From: Erwinia sp. S63
GTDB lineage: Bacteria > Pseudomonadota > Gammaproteobacteria > Enterobacterales > Enterobacteriaceae
DNA length: 64,000 nt
Direction: 5' to 3'
Assembly: GCF_016625195.1 (NCBI RefSeq)
Contig: NZ_JACVUP010000012.1
Coordinates: 159,383-223,382, forward strand
Shown one piece after another: positions 1-9,184 of this stretch. The first letter of the stretch is position 1; each line of letters starts with the position of its first letter. Both the position numbers and the translations under genes were made by a program. A model generated the notes under the pieces. That model searched no databases. It saw only the letters and a list, made by a program, of their open reading frames with translations, and was not told where the DNA came from.

Positions 1-480
1 GGATGGCGCGAAGGGCATGAAGCGGGTCTGGCGCAGGGCATCGAACAGGCCGCAGCACAGCAGCAGGCGCTGTTGCGGCAGGCCGAGTGCTGGCTGCAAA
101 ACTTCAGGCTGGCGCGCGAGAATCTCGACAGTGTGATCCCCGGTCGTCTGGTGCAGTTGGCGCTCACCGCCGTGCAGCAGTTGTATGGCCGCCAGGCACA
201 GATCGATCACCCCGCGCTGCTGCAACAGATTCGCCAGTTGCTGCAGCATGACGCACTGCTGCACGGCACTATCCAGCTCTACGTGCATCCCGACGATCGT
301 GCGGTGATTGAGCAGGCACTGGCGCAGGCGTTAACCGAGACGGGCTGGCAGCTACACAGCGATGCACAGCTGGCGCCCGGCGGCTGTCGCATTACCTCGG
401 CTGAAAGCGAGTTCGATGCCAGCCTGGAAACGCGCTGGCAGGCGCTGTGCCAGCTGGCGCGTCAGGAGAATGTGCCATGA
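1..480 (+). CDS. fliH: Flagellar export ATPase regulator FliH (3' part)
   Basis: The reading frame is open from the first base, so the gene begins outside the window and 159 C-terminal codons are seen. FliH is the cytoplasmic stator-like protein that binds the export ATPase FliI and links it to FliN and the export gate. The visible N-terminal part has the glycine-spaced repeat typical of the FliH coiled coil ([14 protein letters not shown]), followed by an alanine/glutamine-rich helix and the C-terminal FliI-binding domain. The stop codon overlaps the fliI start (ATGA), showing translational coupling. Assignment rests on the repeat and on the position directly before fliI. Confidence 0.9.
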   Translation, partial: GWREGHEAGLAQGIEQAAAQQQALLRQAECWLQNFRLARENLDSVIPGRLVQLALTAVQQLYGRQAQIDHPALLQQIRQLLQHDALLHGTIQLYVHPDDRAVIEQALAQALTETGWQLHSDAQLAPGGCRITSAESEFDASLETRWQALCQLARQENVP

Positions 481-1841
481 GCCAGCAACTCAGGCAATGG
501 CTCGATACCCTCGACACCATTGAGCACAACATGGCGGCGGTGCCGGGGTTTCGCCAATACGGCAAACTGACGCGCGCCACCGGGCTGGTGATGGAAGCCG
601 TGGGGCTGATATTGCCGATAGGCGCGCTGTGCCTCGTCGAACGGCAGACCGCGCAAGGTAAAACCGTGGTCGACACGGAAGTGGTGGGTTTCAACGGCCA
701 CACGCTGTATCTGATGCCGCTGGCGCAGGTGGAAGGCATTGTGCCTGGCGCGCGGGTGTATGCGCCCGCGCACGACAGCGGCGGGGGTAAACAGTTGCCC
801 GTTGGGCCCCAGCTGTTGGGTCGGGTGCTGGATGCGCAGGGCCATCCGCTGGATGGCGGTGCTGCATTAGGTAAACCACTGGCCAGTCTGTTTACCGCTT
901 CAATCAATCCGCTGCATCGCGATCCGATCAAAAGCGTGCTGGACGTTGGCGTGCAGGCGATCAATGGCCTGCTAACAGTCGGTCGTGGTCAGCGCATGGG
1001 GCTGTTTGCCGGTTCCGGCGTTGGCAAAAGTGTTCTGCTTGGCATGATGGCGCGTTTTACCACCGCCGAGGTGATCGTGGTGGGATTAATTGGCGAACGC
1101 GGCCGCGAAGTTAAAGATTTCATTGAAAATATTCTTGGCGAAGCCGGGCGTTCACGCGCGGTGGTGATTGCCGCACCTGCCGATGTATCCCCGCTGCTGC
1201 GCATGCAGGGCGCGGTCTATGCCACGCGCATCGCTGAAGACTTCCGCGATCGCGGCATGAATGTCCTGCTGATCATGGATTCCCTGACGCGCTATGCCAT
1301 GGCGCAGCGTGAAGTGGCGTTAGCCATCGGCGAGCCGCCCGCCACCAAAGGCTATCCGCCTTCGGTATTTGCCCGGCTGCCCGCGCTGGTGGAGCGCGCG
1401 GGCAATGGCATGGCAGGCGGCGGATCGATCACCGCGTTTTATACCGTATTGACTGAAGGCGACGATCCCCAGGATCCGATTGCCGATGCGGCACGCGCGA
1501 TTCTCGACGGCCACATTGTGCTGTCACGTCGGCTGGCGGAAGCGGGGCACTATCCGGCGATTGATATTGAAGCCTCAATCAGCCGCGCCATGACTGAGCT
1601 GATCCCGCAGGCGCAATATCGCAAGGTGCAGCGCTTTAAGCAGCTGCTGGCTTGCTATCAGCGTAACCGCGATCTGGTCAGTGTCGGTGCCTATGCGTCA
1701 GGCAGCGATGCGCTACTCGATCAGGCCATCGATCGCTTTCCCGTTCTTGAAGCCTTTCTCCTGCAGGCGATTCACCAACGCAGCGACTACCCGACTGCAA
1801 TGGCGGCGCTGGCTCAATTATTCCCTGACATCCCGGAGTGA
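477..1841 (+). CDS. fliI: Flagellum-specific export ATPase FliI
   Basis: FliI is the F1-beta-like ATPase that drives unfolding and release of flagellar export substrates at the cytoplasmic base of the type III gate. The 454-residue product has a Walker A motif GSGVGKS at about residues 179-185, a hydrophobic Walker B strand ending in D ([18 protein letters not shown]) and the conserved [14 protein letters not shown] segment. The ATG at 477 overlaps the fliH stop; an in-frame upstream GTG at 447 would lie inside fliH and has no support. The length matches the family. Confidence 0.97.
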   Translation: MSQQLRQWLDTLDTIEHNMAAVPGFRQYGKLTRATGLVMEAVGLILPIGALCLVERQTAQGKTVVDTEVVGFNGHTLYLMPLAQVEGIVPGARVYAPAHDSGGGKQLPVGPQLLGRVLDAQGHPLDGGAALGKPLASLFTASINPLHRDPIKSVLDVGVQAINGLLTVGRGQRMGLFAGSGVGKSVLLGMMARFTTAEVIVVGLIGERGREVKDFIENILGEAGRSRAVVIAAPADVSPLLRMQGAVYATRIAEDFRDRGMNVLLIMDSLTRYAMAQREVALAIGEPPATKGYPPSVFARLPALVERAGNGMAGGGSITAFYTVLTEGDDPQDPIADAARAILDGHIVLSRRLAEAGHYPAIDIEASISRAMTELIPQAQYRKVQRFKQLLACYQRNRDLVSVGAYASGSDALLDQAIDRFPVLEAFLLQAIHQRSDYPTAMAALAQLFPDIPE

Positions 1842-1843
1842 CA

Positions 1844-2293
1844 ATGCACATGCGCAATCCCATGGTTATGTTACGTGACAGAGCCGAAGAGACACTGACC
1901 GCCTCCACGCAAACGCTGGGGCAGGTGCAGCAGACGTTGCAGCACGCCGTGGCGCAGCATCAGCAGCTAAAAACCTATGCAGATGAGTATCAGCAGTCAC
2001 TGCGGCTGGGCATGACGGGCTGCGGCATGTCGGTGGCGCATCTGGTCAATCATCAGGCGTTTATCGTATCGCTCAATCAGGTGGTCAGGCAGCATGAGAA
2101 CCAGGTCGATCAGTGCGAACGTGCCGTCGATGGCGCGAAAAAATGCTGGATAGATGACAAGCAGCGCCTGAACGCGTTTGAAACCCTGCTGGCGCGGCGG
2201 CTGAGTGCTGAGGCGAAGGCGGCCTGCCGTCGTGAGCAGAAGCTGATGGATGAGTGCGCGCAGCGAATCAATCATCAGCGTGGCCGGTTATGA
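1844..2293 (+). CDS. fliJ: Flagellar export chaperone FliJ
   Basis: A 149-residue, highly charged helical protein. FliJ forms an antiparallel coiled coil that inserts into the FliI hexamer and helps recycle chaperones. Visible features are long heptad-like Gln/Glu/Lys-rich helices and the family segment NHQAFIVSLNQVV. ATG 1844 is chosen because CCGGAG sits 5-6 bases upstream; a GTG at 1838 overlapping the fliI stop is less likely. It ends in a 4-base overlap with fliK. Confidence 0.88.
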   Translation: MHMRNPMVMLRDRAEETLTASTQTLGQVQQTLQHAVAQHQQLKTYADEYQQSLRLGMTGCGMSVAHLVNHQAFIVSLNQVVRQHENQVDQCERAVDGAKKCWIDDKQRLNAFETLLARRLSAEAKAACRREQKLMDECAQRINHQRGRL

Positions 2294-3498
2294 CGATGAA
2301 TATCACGGCACTGCTTAACGGCAAACTCAGCGATGTGTTGAAAACCCGCGAGCCGACTGACGAGGATTTTAGCGAACTGCTGCTGGAGAAGCAGGATGGC
2401 ATGCTGGCGATGGAGGAACCTTTGCTATCGGTGTTGGCCACCGTGAAAGCCGGGCCGGTGCCAGCGCTCGCAGAGCAAGCGCGTGCGCCAGTGTCTGCAA
2501 TGTCGGGCAGCGACGATCCCTGCTGGCAGTTGCAACAGCGGGTGAGCCAACAGTCGGCAAGCCAACAGGCGGCCAACCTGCACAGATCGGTCACCGCCGA
2601 CCCGAACGGATTAAATGACGCTGTGTCTGACGCCAGCGGGAAATTCGCTGCTGTGGACATGCGCCATGCGCTTTTCGCCGATAAGGGGCGCCTGCCCATC
2701 GCGGATACGCGCCACGCGCTTCTCGCTAACTCAGTTAACCTGTCCGTCGCGGGCACGCGCCATGCACTTGTTGCCAACGCGAGTAGCCAGCCTGTCGTGA
2801 AGACGCGCAGTCCGCTTCTCGCCGACATGCGCGGCGCGCCCGCCGATCGGTTTAGTCCGCCAGGTTCAGGCAGCCAGTCACCTGTGCCGCAGCCCGAAGT
2901 CTCTGTCACGGCAGCCAGCGGGCTGCTCGCCGAGCGACAAATGACACCGATTCTGGCATCGCACACTGACACCACAGCGATCACCGAGCTGGGACTCTCC
3001 ACCAATCATCCTACTCCGATGCCGTTACAGCGAGCGCTGCCCGCGCCGGCAACGGTCATGGTTGCCCTGCAACATCCACCTGAAGCCCCCGCGTGGAAGC
3101 AGGAATTCAGCCAGCAGATTGCATTACTGAGCCGTCAGGGCGTGCACAGTGCGGAGATCCGTCTGCACCCGGAGAGCTTAGGCTCGTTGCAAATTTCCCT
3201 GCGCATGCAGCAAGAACAGGCGCAGATCCACATTGTCAGCGAACATGCCGGCGTACGTCAGGCCATTGAGCAGGCCTTGCCTCAGCTACGAGCGGCGATG
3301 GCCGAATCGGGCGTGCAACTGGGGCAAGCCAGCGTGGGCAGTGAAAACCCGCATGCCAATGCAGATGGCCAGCGCGGATCCTCACAGCCACCATCGCCTG
3401 ACGATGCAGATGACCATCTAGCGGGAGAAGACGAATCCACTACAGAGTTAATAGCGTCAGCACCGGGAAATAGTTATGGAATAAATACCTTCGTATAA
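2290..3498 (+). CDS. fliK: Flagellar hook-length control protein FliK
   Basis: FliK is the secreted molecular ruler that measures hook length and switches export specificity through its C-terminal domain acting on FlhB. The 402-residue product has a low-complexity N-terminal half and the conserved C-terminal globular domain (about 270-350, with EIRLHPESLGSLQISL). Residues 123-186 are four exact-length 16-residue repeats of the form (D/G)TRHALxAN...V. The start at 2290 overlaps the fliJ stop. flhB is not in the window, so the partner gene must be elsewhere. Confidence 0.92.
   Translation: MTMNITALLNGKLSDVLKTREPTDEDFSELLLEKQDGMLAMEEPLLSVLATVKAGPVPALAEQARAPVSAMSGSDDPCWQLQQRVSQQSASQQAANLHRSVTADPNGLNDAVSDASGKFAAVDMRHALFADKGRLPIADTRHALLANSVNLSVAGTRHALVANASSQPVVKTRSPLLADMRGAPADRFSPPGSGSQSPVPQPEVSVTAASGLLAERQMTPILASHTDTTAITELGLSTNHPTPMPLQRALPAPATVMVALQHPPEAPAWKQEFSQQIALLSRQGVHSAEIRLHPESLGSLQISLRMQQEQAQIHIVSEHAGVRQAIEQALPQLRAAMAESGVQLGQASVGSENPHANADGQRGSSQPPSPDDADDHLAGEDESTTELIASAPGNSYGINTFV
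2656..2847 (+). repeat. Four 48-bp in-frame tandem repeats inside fliK
   Basis: Codons 123-186 of fliK form four units of 16 residues beginning DMRHALFAD, DTRHALLAN, GTRHALVAN and KTRSPLLAD. The last unit is degraded. The units are coding and directly joined. Confidence 0.85.
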
Positions 3499-3621
3499 AA
3501 GGGTGAATTAGCCTCAGGTGTGAAATGACATTGGCTCATTCCACCCCATCAAAAAATATTATAATCATGCTCTTCATCAATATTGTTGAGTCTATTAACT
3601 CTCACGCTGAGTGTATTCATT

Positions 3622-4110
3622 ATGGAAGAAGAAAAGACCGATAAACCAAAACGTAGCCGCCTGCGAACACTCCTTTTAATATTTCTCGCGCTCAGCCTGA
3701 TAACCCTGGGTGGAGGTGCAGCGTATTGGTTTTGGCTGGAAAAACAGAACGCCTCGACTGACGAGCCGAAAGAACCGGTAATAGAAAAAGTAGATCCGGT
3801 CTATGTGCCGCTGAATACTTTCACCGTCAGCCTTAAACCCACTGAGGAAGAAGCCGACCGCGTGCTGTATTTAGGCATTACGGTAAGTTTTATTGATTCA
3901 CAGTCATCGGCGACGTTAGCGAAATTTATGCCGGAATATCGCAGCAGGCTGTTTATGTTATTCACCCAGCAAACCTTTGAAACGTTATCAACGGATGAAG
4001 GAAAGCATCAGTTGATTGCCGATATTCAAACAGCACTCAGCCAGCCATTGCCACATCAACAGGCAATCACGCCCGCTGAAGTGTTAATTAATGAATTTAT
4101 TCTGCGGTAA
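3622..4110 (+). CDS. fliL: Flagellar basal body-associated protein FliL
   Basis: FliL is a single-pass inner-membrane protein that surrounds or stabilises the MotA/MotB stator. From ATG 3622 the product is 162 residues: a short basic cytoplasmic tail, a transmembrane helix at about 15-37 and a periplasmic stomatin-like domain with the typical ending EVLINEFILR. An in-frame upstream start at 3583 would add hydrophobic residues ahead of the acidic/basic tail and gives an unusual N-terminus, so it was rejected. The ribosome-binding site is weak. A gap of about 120 bases after fliK suggests a possible separate promoter. Confidence 0.92.
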   Translation: MEEEKTDKPKRSRLRTLLLIFLALSLITLGGGAAYWFWLEKQNASTDEPKEPVIEKVDPVYVPLNTFTVSLKPTEEEADRVLYLGITVSFIDSQSSATLAKFMPEYRSRLFMLFTQQTFETLSTDEGKHQLIADIQTALSQPLPHQQAITPAEVLINEFILR

Positions 4111-4115
4111 ATACT

Positions 4116-5126
4116 ATGTCAGATAGCTTTTTGTCTCAGGATGAAATTGATCGCCTGCTGAATGCCGACAGTGATAGCAGCGCCCCGGTCTCAGACAGTG
4201 CAGAAGCCAGTGATATCCGGCCTTACGATCCGCATACGCAGCGTCGGGTGATTCGCGAGCGTCTGCACTCGCTGGAGATCATTAATGAGCGCTTCGCCCG
4301 CCAGTTTCGCATCGGGCTGTTCAATCTGCTGCGTCGTGGCCCGGATGTGACCGCTGGCAATATTCAAATCCAGTCCTACCACGAGTTCGCGCGCAATTTG
4401 CCGGTGCCCACCAACCTGAATCTGCTGCATCTGCATCCGTTGCGCGGCACCTCGCTGATGGCCTTCTCGCCGGGGTTGGTGTTTATGGCGGTGGATAACC
4501 TGTTTGGCGGCGATGGGCGTTTTCCCACCAAAGCCGACGGGCGCGAATTCACCCCCACCGAGCAGCGTGTGATTAACCGCATGGTGAGCATGGCGCGTGA
4601 AGCCTATGAGTTCGCCTGGAGCACCATTTTCAGCATCAAAACCGAGTACATCCGCTCAGAAATGCAGGTGAAGTTCACCAACATCACCTCATCACCCAAT
4701 GACGTGGTGGTGACCACTCCGTTTGCGGTCGAGATTGGCTCGCATCGCGGCGAATTCAATATTTGCATCCCGTTTAGCACTCTCGAACCGCTGCGCGAAC
4801 TGTTAAGCAATCCGCCGCTCAGCCACTCCCGCAGTGAAGATGCTCACTGGCGCGGCATGCTGGCGGGCGAGATGCGCGAAACCGAGCTGGAGCTGGTGGC
4901 GACCTTTGCGCAAATGGAAACCCGACTCTCGTCGGTGCTGCGCATGCAGCAGGGCGATGTGCTGACCTTCGACAAACAGGATCGCATCACCGCCAGCGCC
5001 GGCGGTGTGCCGATATTCACCGCGCACTACGGGGCCGTGAATAACCAATATGCCCTCAAGGTTGAACAAAAAGTTCAGCCCGCATTGTCATCAATTAGCA
5101 AGGAGCCACATCCCCATGAGCGATAA
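4116..5126 (+). CDS. fliM: Flagellar motor switch protein FliM
   Basis: FliM forms the middle of the C-ring, binds phosphorylated CheY and sets rotation direction. The 336-residue product begins with the conserved CheY-binding peptide (SFLSQDEIDRLLNAD), followed by the CheC-like middle domain and a C-terminal SpoA domain. Length is close to the E. coli protein. It starts 5 bases after fliL and its end overlaps fliN by 11 bases. The intact CheY-binding peptide implies use of a CheY encoded outside the window. Confidence 0.97.
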   Translation: MSDSFLSQDEIDRLLNADSDSSAPVSDSAEASDIRPYDPHTQRRVIRERLHSLEIINERFARQFRIGLFNLLRRGPDVTAGNIQIQSYHEFARNLPVPTNLNLLHLHPLRGTSLMAFSPGLVFMAVDNLFGGDGRFPTKADGREFTPTEQRVINRMVSMAREAYEFAWSTIFSIKTEYIRSEMQVKFTNITSSPNDVVVTTPFAVEIGSHRGEFNICIPFSTLEPLRELLSNPPLSHSRSEDAHWRGMLAGEMRETELELVATFAQMETRLSSVLRMQQGDVLTFDKQDRITASAGGVPIFTAHYGAVNNQYALKVEQKVQPALSSISKEPHPHER

Positions 5127-5484
5127 CCCAACCTCGACGGGCGCTGAAGATCCCTCTATCGATAATCTTTGGGGAGACGCCATGAGCGAGCAGCAGGCCG
5201 CCAGCAGCGCGTCGCAAAACACTGACGATCTGAGCCTGATTATGGATATCCCGGTGAAAATGACCGTGGAACTGGGCCGTACCAAAATGACCATCAAAGA
5301 GCTGCTGCGTCTCAGCCAGGGTTCAGTCGTGACACTGGATGGTCTGGCGGGAGAACCGCTGGATATCCTGATCAATGGCTACCTGATTGCCCAGGGCGAA
5401 GTGGTGGTGGTGTCGGATAAATTTGGTATTCGCATTACCGAAATCATCACGCCGTCTGAGCGTATGCACCGGTTAAGCCGCTGA
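5116..5484 (+). CDS. fliN: Flagellar motor switch protein FliN
   Basis: FliN is the base of the C-ring and docks the FliH-FliI export complex. The 122-residue product has a variable acidic N-terminus and the C-terminal SpoA domain (VKMTVELGRTKMTIKELL, then GEVVVVSDKFGIRITEI). ATG 5116 is inside the end of fliM, with AGGAG about 12 bases upstream. It is slightly shorter than in E. coli, owing to the N-terminal tail. Confidence 0.96.
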   Translation: MSDNPTSTGAEDPSIDNLWGDAMSEQQAASSASQNTDDLSLIMDIPVKMTVELGRTKMTIKELLRLSQGSVVTLDGLAGEPLDILINGYLIAQGEVVVVSDKFGIRITEIITPSERMHRLSR

Positions 5485-5774
5485 TGATCACGCATTCTGC
5501 GGATGATTCGCTGCTTATGACGCTGCTCGGTGCGCTGGGATTAGTGATTTTACTGATGCTGCTGCTGGCGTGGAGTGCGAAACGCAGCGGCTGGCTGCAG
5601 CGTTATCAACGCAGCCATCCGGCCATTAACGTGGTGGCGCGTCTCTCGCTCGGCGCACGCGAGCGGCTGGTGCTGGTGGATATCGGTGAGCAGCGGCTGT
5701 TGCTTGGCATCACCGCGCATCAAATCACCTGCCTGAGCCAATCACCGCAACCTCAAGCTAAGGACGGAGGATGA
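5484..5774 (+). CDS. fliO: Flagellar biosynthesis protein FliO
   Basis: FliO is a small membrane scaffold that helps assemble the FliP ring of the export gate. The 96-residue product has one strong transmembrane helix (about residues 10-31) followed by a cytoplasmic beta-rich domain with the family signature [18 protein letters not shown]. It overlaps both neighbours by a single base or a 4-base ATGA. It is shorter than E. coli FliO (about 120 residues), mainly at the C-terminus. Confidence 0.93.
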   Translation: MITHSADDSLLMTLLGALGLVILLMLLLAWSAKRSGWLQRYQRSHPAINVVARLSLGARERLVLVDIGEQRLLLGITAHQITCLSQSPQPQAKDGG

Positions 5775-6502
5775 AAGGGCGCGCAGTCATAGCGTTGCTG
5801 CTGCTCTTCACCGCCGCCAGCGCCGGGGCCGCCAACAGCGACATTGTCATCGCCCGACCCAACAGCGAAGAGGGCTGGATGCTGCCGCTGCAGACGCTGG
5901 TGTTGCTCAGTGGTTTTACCTTCATTCCCGGTATTTTGCTGATGATGACCGGCTTTACCCGCATCGTGATTGTGCTGGGATTGCTGCGTAATGCACTGGG
6001 GACGCCCACCGCACCACCAAATCAGGTGCTGGTCGGGCTGGCGCTGTTCCTCACTTTCTACGTGATGTCGCCAGTGCTGAACCAGATTTATGAAAAAGCG
6101 TGGCAGCCGCTGCAAAACAACAGCATCACCATGGAGGTGGCGTTAGCGGAAGGGGTTAAACCGCTGCGCGCGTTTATGCTGGATCAGACGCGTGAAGCGG
6201 ATCTCGCGCTGTTTGCACGTATTGCCAAAGCGCCGCCGATGAGCGGGCCGGATGCGGTGCCGCTCAGTATTCTGGTGCCCGCCTTTGTCACCAGCGAACT
6301 GAAAACCGCTTTCCAGATTGGCTTCACGATATTCATCCCGTTTTTAATTATCGATTTAGTGGTCGCCAGTATTCTGATGGCGCTGGGTATGATGATGGTG
6401 CCGCCCACCACCATCGCGCTGCCGTTCAAACTGATGCTGTTTGTGTTGGTCGACGGCTGGCAGCTGCTGCTGGGTTCACTGGCACAAAGTTTCTACAGCT
6501 AA
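5771..6502 (+). CDS. fliP: Flagellar type III export gate protein FliP
   Basis: FliP forms the pentameric core of the export gate. The 243-residue product has a cleavable signal peptide ending near SAGA, then about four transmembrane helices and the highly conserved segments [20 protein letters not shown] and [19 protein letters not shown] strong CGGAGG precedes ATG 5771. Confidence 0.97.
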   Translation: MKGRAVIALLLLFTAASAGAANSDIVIARPNSEEGWMLPLQTLVLLSGFTFIPGILLMMTGFTRIVIVLGLLRNALGTPTAPPNQVLVGLALFLTFYVMSPVLNQIYEKAWQPLQNNSITMEVALAEGVKPLRAFMLDQTREADLALFARIAKAPPMSGPDAVPLSILVPAFVTSELKTAFQIGFTIFIPFLIIDLVVASILMALGMMMVPPTTIALPFKLMLFVLVDGWQLLLGSLAQSFYS

Positions 6503-6512
6503 GGAGCCGCGA

Positions 6513-6782
6513 ATGACACCCGAAAGTGTGATGGTGCTGGGCATGCAGGCGATAAAGGTAGGGTTGATGATTGCCGGGCCGTTGCTGCTGGCCGCACTGG
6601 TCACCGGGCTGGCGATTAGCATCATGCAGGCCGCCACTCAAATCAATGAAATGACCATGACCTTTATCCCGAAGATCCTGATGATCGTCGGCGTTGCCGT
6701 GTTACTGGGTCCGTGGATGCTGAAAATCTTTATTGAATACATGCGCACGGTGTTCACCAGCATCTCATTCGCGATCGGCTAA
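6513..6782 (+). CDS. fliQ: Flagellar export gate protein FliQ
   Basis: An 89-residue, two-helix membrane protein that packs around FliP/FliR in the export gate. ATG 6513 follows AAGGAG; the sequence MTPESVMVLGMQAIKV and the QINEMTMTFIPK loop are typical. The stop overlaps the fliR start by one base. Confidence 0.96.
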   Translation: MTPESVMVLGMQAIKVGLMIAGPLLLAALVTGLAISIMQAATQINEMTMTFIPKILMIVGVAVLLGPWMLKIFIEYMRTVFTSISFAIG

Positions 6783-7561
6783 TGGCGTTTGGCATCCCGT
6801 TTGAGCTGCTGACCGCGCAGATTGCCCATGTGTTTTTTATTATGGTGCGCGTGGCTGCGCTACTGTTTGTCGCGCCGATTTTCAGTGAGAAGGCGATCAG
6901 TAAACGGCTGCGTGCCGCACTGGCGCTGCTTATCGCCTTACTGATTGCCAGCAGCGTGGAAGATGCTCAGGTGGCGTTGATGTCGTGGCACGGTGCCTGG
7001 CTGGTGGTGAAGCAAGTTGTGATCGGTGCCGCGCTCGGTCTGATGCTGCAGCTACTTTTCGCTGCGGTGCGTTTGTGCGGAGAGATCATTGGCATGCAGA
7101 TGGGACTCTCCTTCGCCACCTTTTTTGACCCTAATAGCGGCAACACGCCGGTGATATCACGTTTGCTCAACCTGCTGGCGATGCTGCTGTTTCTCAGTAT
7201 CAATGGTCATCTGTGGCTGCTGGCGCTGCTGGCAGAGAGCTTTACCAGCCTGCCAGTGAATGCCGAACCGCTGCACGCGGGTGGCCTACGATATCTGGTG
7301 ATGCAGGGCGGGTTGATCTTCAGCCAGGGATTGATGCTGGGATTGCCGATCATCACGCTGTTGCTCTGTATCAATATGACGCTGGGGTTGTTGAACCGTT
7401 TAACCCCGCAGCTCTCGATCTTCGTGGTGGGTTTTCCCCTGACATTAGGGGCAGGCATGCTGGCGCTGTTCCTGATGGGCGATACCTTGCCACCCTTTTT
7501 TACCCACCTCACCGCACGCGTGTTTGCTCATCTTGGACAGCTGTTAGCCGCACTACGCTAG
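6782..7561 (+). CDS. fliR: Flagellar export gate protein FliR
   Basis: FliR (259 residues, about six transmembrane helices) completes the FliPQR gate. The GMQMGLSFATFFDPNSG region is conserved. It is the last gene of the fli operon; the next gene converges on it 10 bases away and no clear terminator lies between them. flhB, which follows fliR in some bacteria, is absent here. Confidence 0.96.
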   Translation: MAFGIPFELLTAQIAHVFFIMVRVAALLFVAPIFSEKAISKRLRAALALLIALLIASSVEDAQVALMSWHGAWLVVKQVVIGAALGLMLQLLFAAVRLCGEIIGMQMGLSFATFFDPNSGNTPVISRLLNLLAMLLFLSINGHLWLLALLAESFTSLPVNAEPLHAGGLRYLVMQGGLIFSQGLMLGLPIITLLLCINMTLGLLNRLTPQLSIFVVGFPLTLGAGMLALFLMGDTLPPFFTHLTARVFAHLGQLLAALR

Positions 7562-7571
7562 CTATTTCTGG

Positions 7572-8096
7572 TTACCTGATGCAGACATTACGCGCCACGC
7601 TCTCTGTGCCAGAGGCCAGCACGCGGCCATTGAACAGATAGAGGGCAATCACACTGACATCGCCTGCCTGCCAATGCGGGAAGACATACTTTTGCACGTC
7701 CTCATCGCGGCTTTTGTCACCCAAGCCACGACTGTGTTGTGTGACGGTGATTTTAAGCAGGTTGTGATTGAACTCACCGTTAAACCACACCGCACGATGA
7801 ATCGGAGTGATCGGTGCCGTCAGTTGCCCATCCTTATAACGCGAAAGCGTGCCGAGATAGCTTAAATGGCCCTGGCTGAAGCCATCGCGATAGCTGCGGT
7901 AAATCCCCTGCGTCAACACCCATTCACGCTCACTTTTGATGTCATAAAATGCCAGCGGAAACAGGCACTGGGACTGCTGTGTGGTGGTGATTAGCCAGCG
8001 TCCGATGACCGCGCTAAAAGCCAGTACAAAGCCCCCGATAAACAGCCAGAGCCGCGGGGATTTAATTGACGCGAAAATAGAACGATTCACACACAT
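7572..8096 (-). CDS. ToxS-like single-pass membrane protein, partner of upstream regulator
   Basis: The 174-residue product has a short basic cytoplasmic tail, one transmembrane helix near residues 18-38 and a periplasmic domain. No named family is recognised with certainty. ATG 8096 is chosen because GAGGAAG lies just upstream; the start lies within the last 35 bases of the upstream winged-helix regulator, so the two are translationally coupled. The arrangement (regulator with N-terminal DNA-binding domain and periplasmic tail, followed by a small single-pass protein) resembles ToxR-ToxS and the enteric YqeI-YqeJ pair. The role as a stabiliser or sensor for the regulator is inference. Confidence 0.6.
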   Translation of the reverse strand: MCVNRSIFASIKSPRLWLFIGGFVLAFSAVIGRWLITTTQQSQCLFPLAFYDIKSEREWVLTQGIYRSYRDGFSQGHLSYLGTLSRYKDGQLTAPITPIHRAVWFNGEFNHNLLKITVTQHSRGLGDKSRDEDVQKYVFPHWQAGDVSVIALYLFNGRVLASGTESVARNVCIR

Positions 8097-8826
8097 TATT
8101 CGCTTCCTCGAAGGGTTGCTGGCACGCAATCACACCCTGATGTTGCGGATTGTTGGCTGAACTGAGGGTGACGTACAGCACGCTGGCGGCGGGTTTATCC
8201 GGGTTCGCCTCCAGTACATAACGGCGATAAGTGCGTAACGTGGTTTCAATTAAGGCGTGCTGCGTGTGATGTCCTTTCGGCACCCAGACGCTGCTGCCAA
8301 CAGGGATGGACGGCCCCTGCCAGCTGACAAAATCAATCGGTTTTGGCGTGAGCAGAAAGAAATGTTGCACCAGTAAAGCCACCAGACACCCGGCAGTGAT
8401 GCCGGCGACGGTGATGCCTGATGCGCGCCGCCCATTCAGCGGGCTCCGTGCCGGTAGCGAAGGGGATATTGTCAGTGGGACGGGGTGCTCGACGGCTGGC
8501 GGCGTATTGATGATCAAGCGGTAACCGCTGCGCGTGACGGCCAGCAGGCTAATCTGCTGCTCAAGCTCCAGCGACATCAACGCACGGCGTAGTTTGTTGA
8601 TCATCACGCGCACGCTGTTATCGGTGGCGGCATAACCGGCACGACGCCAGCCAAACTCCATCAGCTGTTCATGCGTCAGCACTTCACCTTGCGCCTCCGC
8701 GAGTGCATAAAGGCAGCGCGCGGCGCTGGCGGGCAGCGTCACGGACATATTATCCAGCGTCCGGCTCAGGATGCGCGTACGTCGATCTAATCTGGCCGCC
8801 TGACCAAGCAAGATTGTGTTAGGCAT
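8062..8826 (-). CDS. ToxR/CadC-type transmembrane transcriptional regulator
   Basis: The 254-residue product (from ATG 8826) has an N-terminal OmpR-type winged helix (about residues 20-105, with SVRVMINKLRRAL and VTRSGYRLI), a proline-rich linker, one transmembrane helix around 140-160 and a periplasmic domain of about 95 residues with two cysteines. Such proteins bind DNA while anchored in the membrane and respond to periplasmic signals. A TTG at 8844 is an alternative start; neither has a strong ribosome-binding site. It points away from fliC and lies between fliR and fliC, inside the flagellar locus, which suggests but does not prove control of flagellar genes. Confidence 0.8.
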   Translation of the reverse strand: MPNTILLGQAARLDRRTRILSRTLDNMSVTLPASAARCLYALAEAQGEVLTHEQLMEFGWRRAGYAATDNSVRVMINKLRRALMSLELEQQISLLAVTRSGYRLIINTPPAVEHPVPLTISPSLPARSPLNGRRASGITVAGITAGCLVALLVQHFFLLTPKPIDFVSWQGPSIPVGSSVWVPKGHHTQHALIETTLRTYRRYVLEANPDKPAASVLYVTLSSANNPQHQGVIACQQPFEEANNVCESFYFRVN

Positions 8827-9184
8827 AGAGAAGTCGTCTATCAATTAGGGTAAAGAGCGAGTCGGTTGTTAATGTTATTTTTGCGCTAACCGATCCCATT
8901 TTTTGCGGCTAAAGAGTGCCAGATTTTCAACGCTCTCCCGCGTTTATTTTCCCGAAAGCCACCCAAAATCCTCTTACTCATTAAGGTTATTTATTTGATC
9001 TAACCCGTAAGATTCATAGAGTTATTTTTTATCGATAATTAACAAGGCCAATGGCCATTTCACGTTAGTTGTTCGGGTAAAAATGATTAGTATTTTTCAT
9101 CAGAAAATCGCGGGCAGGAGCAAAAAAGCCCTCCACGGGGAGGGCGAAAATTGCACGCTAAATGCAATTAAGGAGAGGCACAGA
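8827..9184. other. Non-coding stretch between the regulator and fliC
   Basis: About 358 bases, AT-rich around 8960-9090. It holds the fliC terminator near its right end and presumably the promoter of the minus-strand regulator at its left. No convincing ORF or RNA gene is seen. Confidence 0.6.
9122..9145 (-). terminator. Rho-independent terminator of fliC
   Basis: Read on the minus strand, a 7-bp GC stem (GCCCTCC/GGAGGGC, 4-base loop) is followed directly by six T residues, about 40 bases after the fliC stop. Confidence 0.85.
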
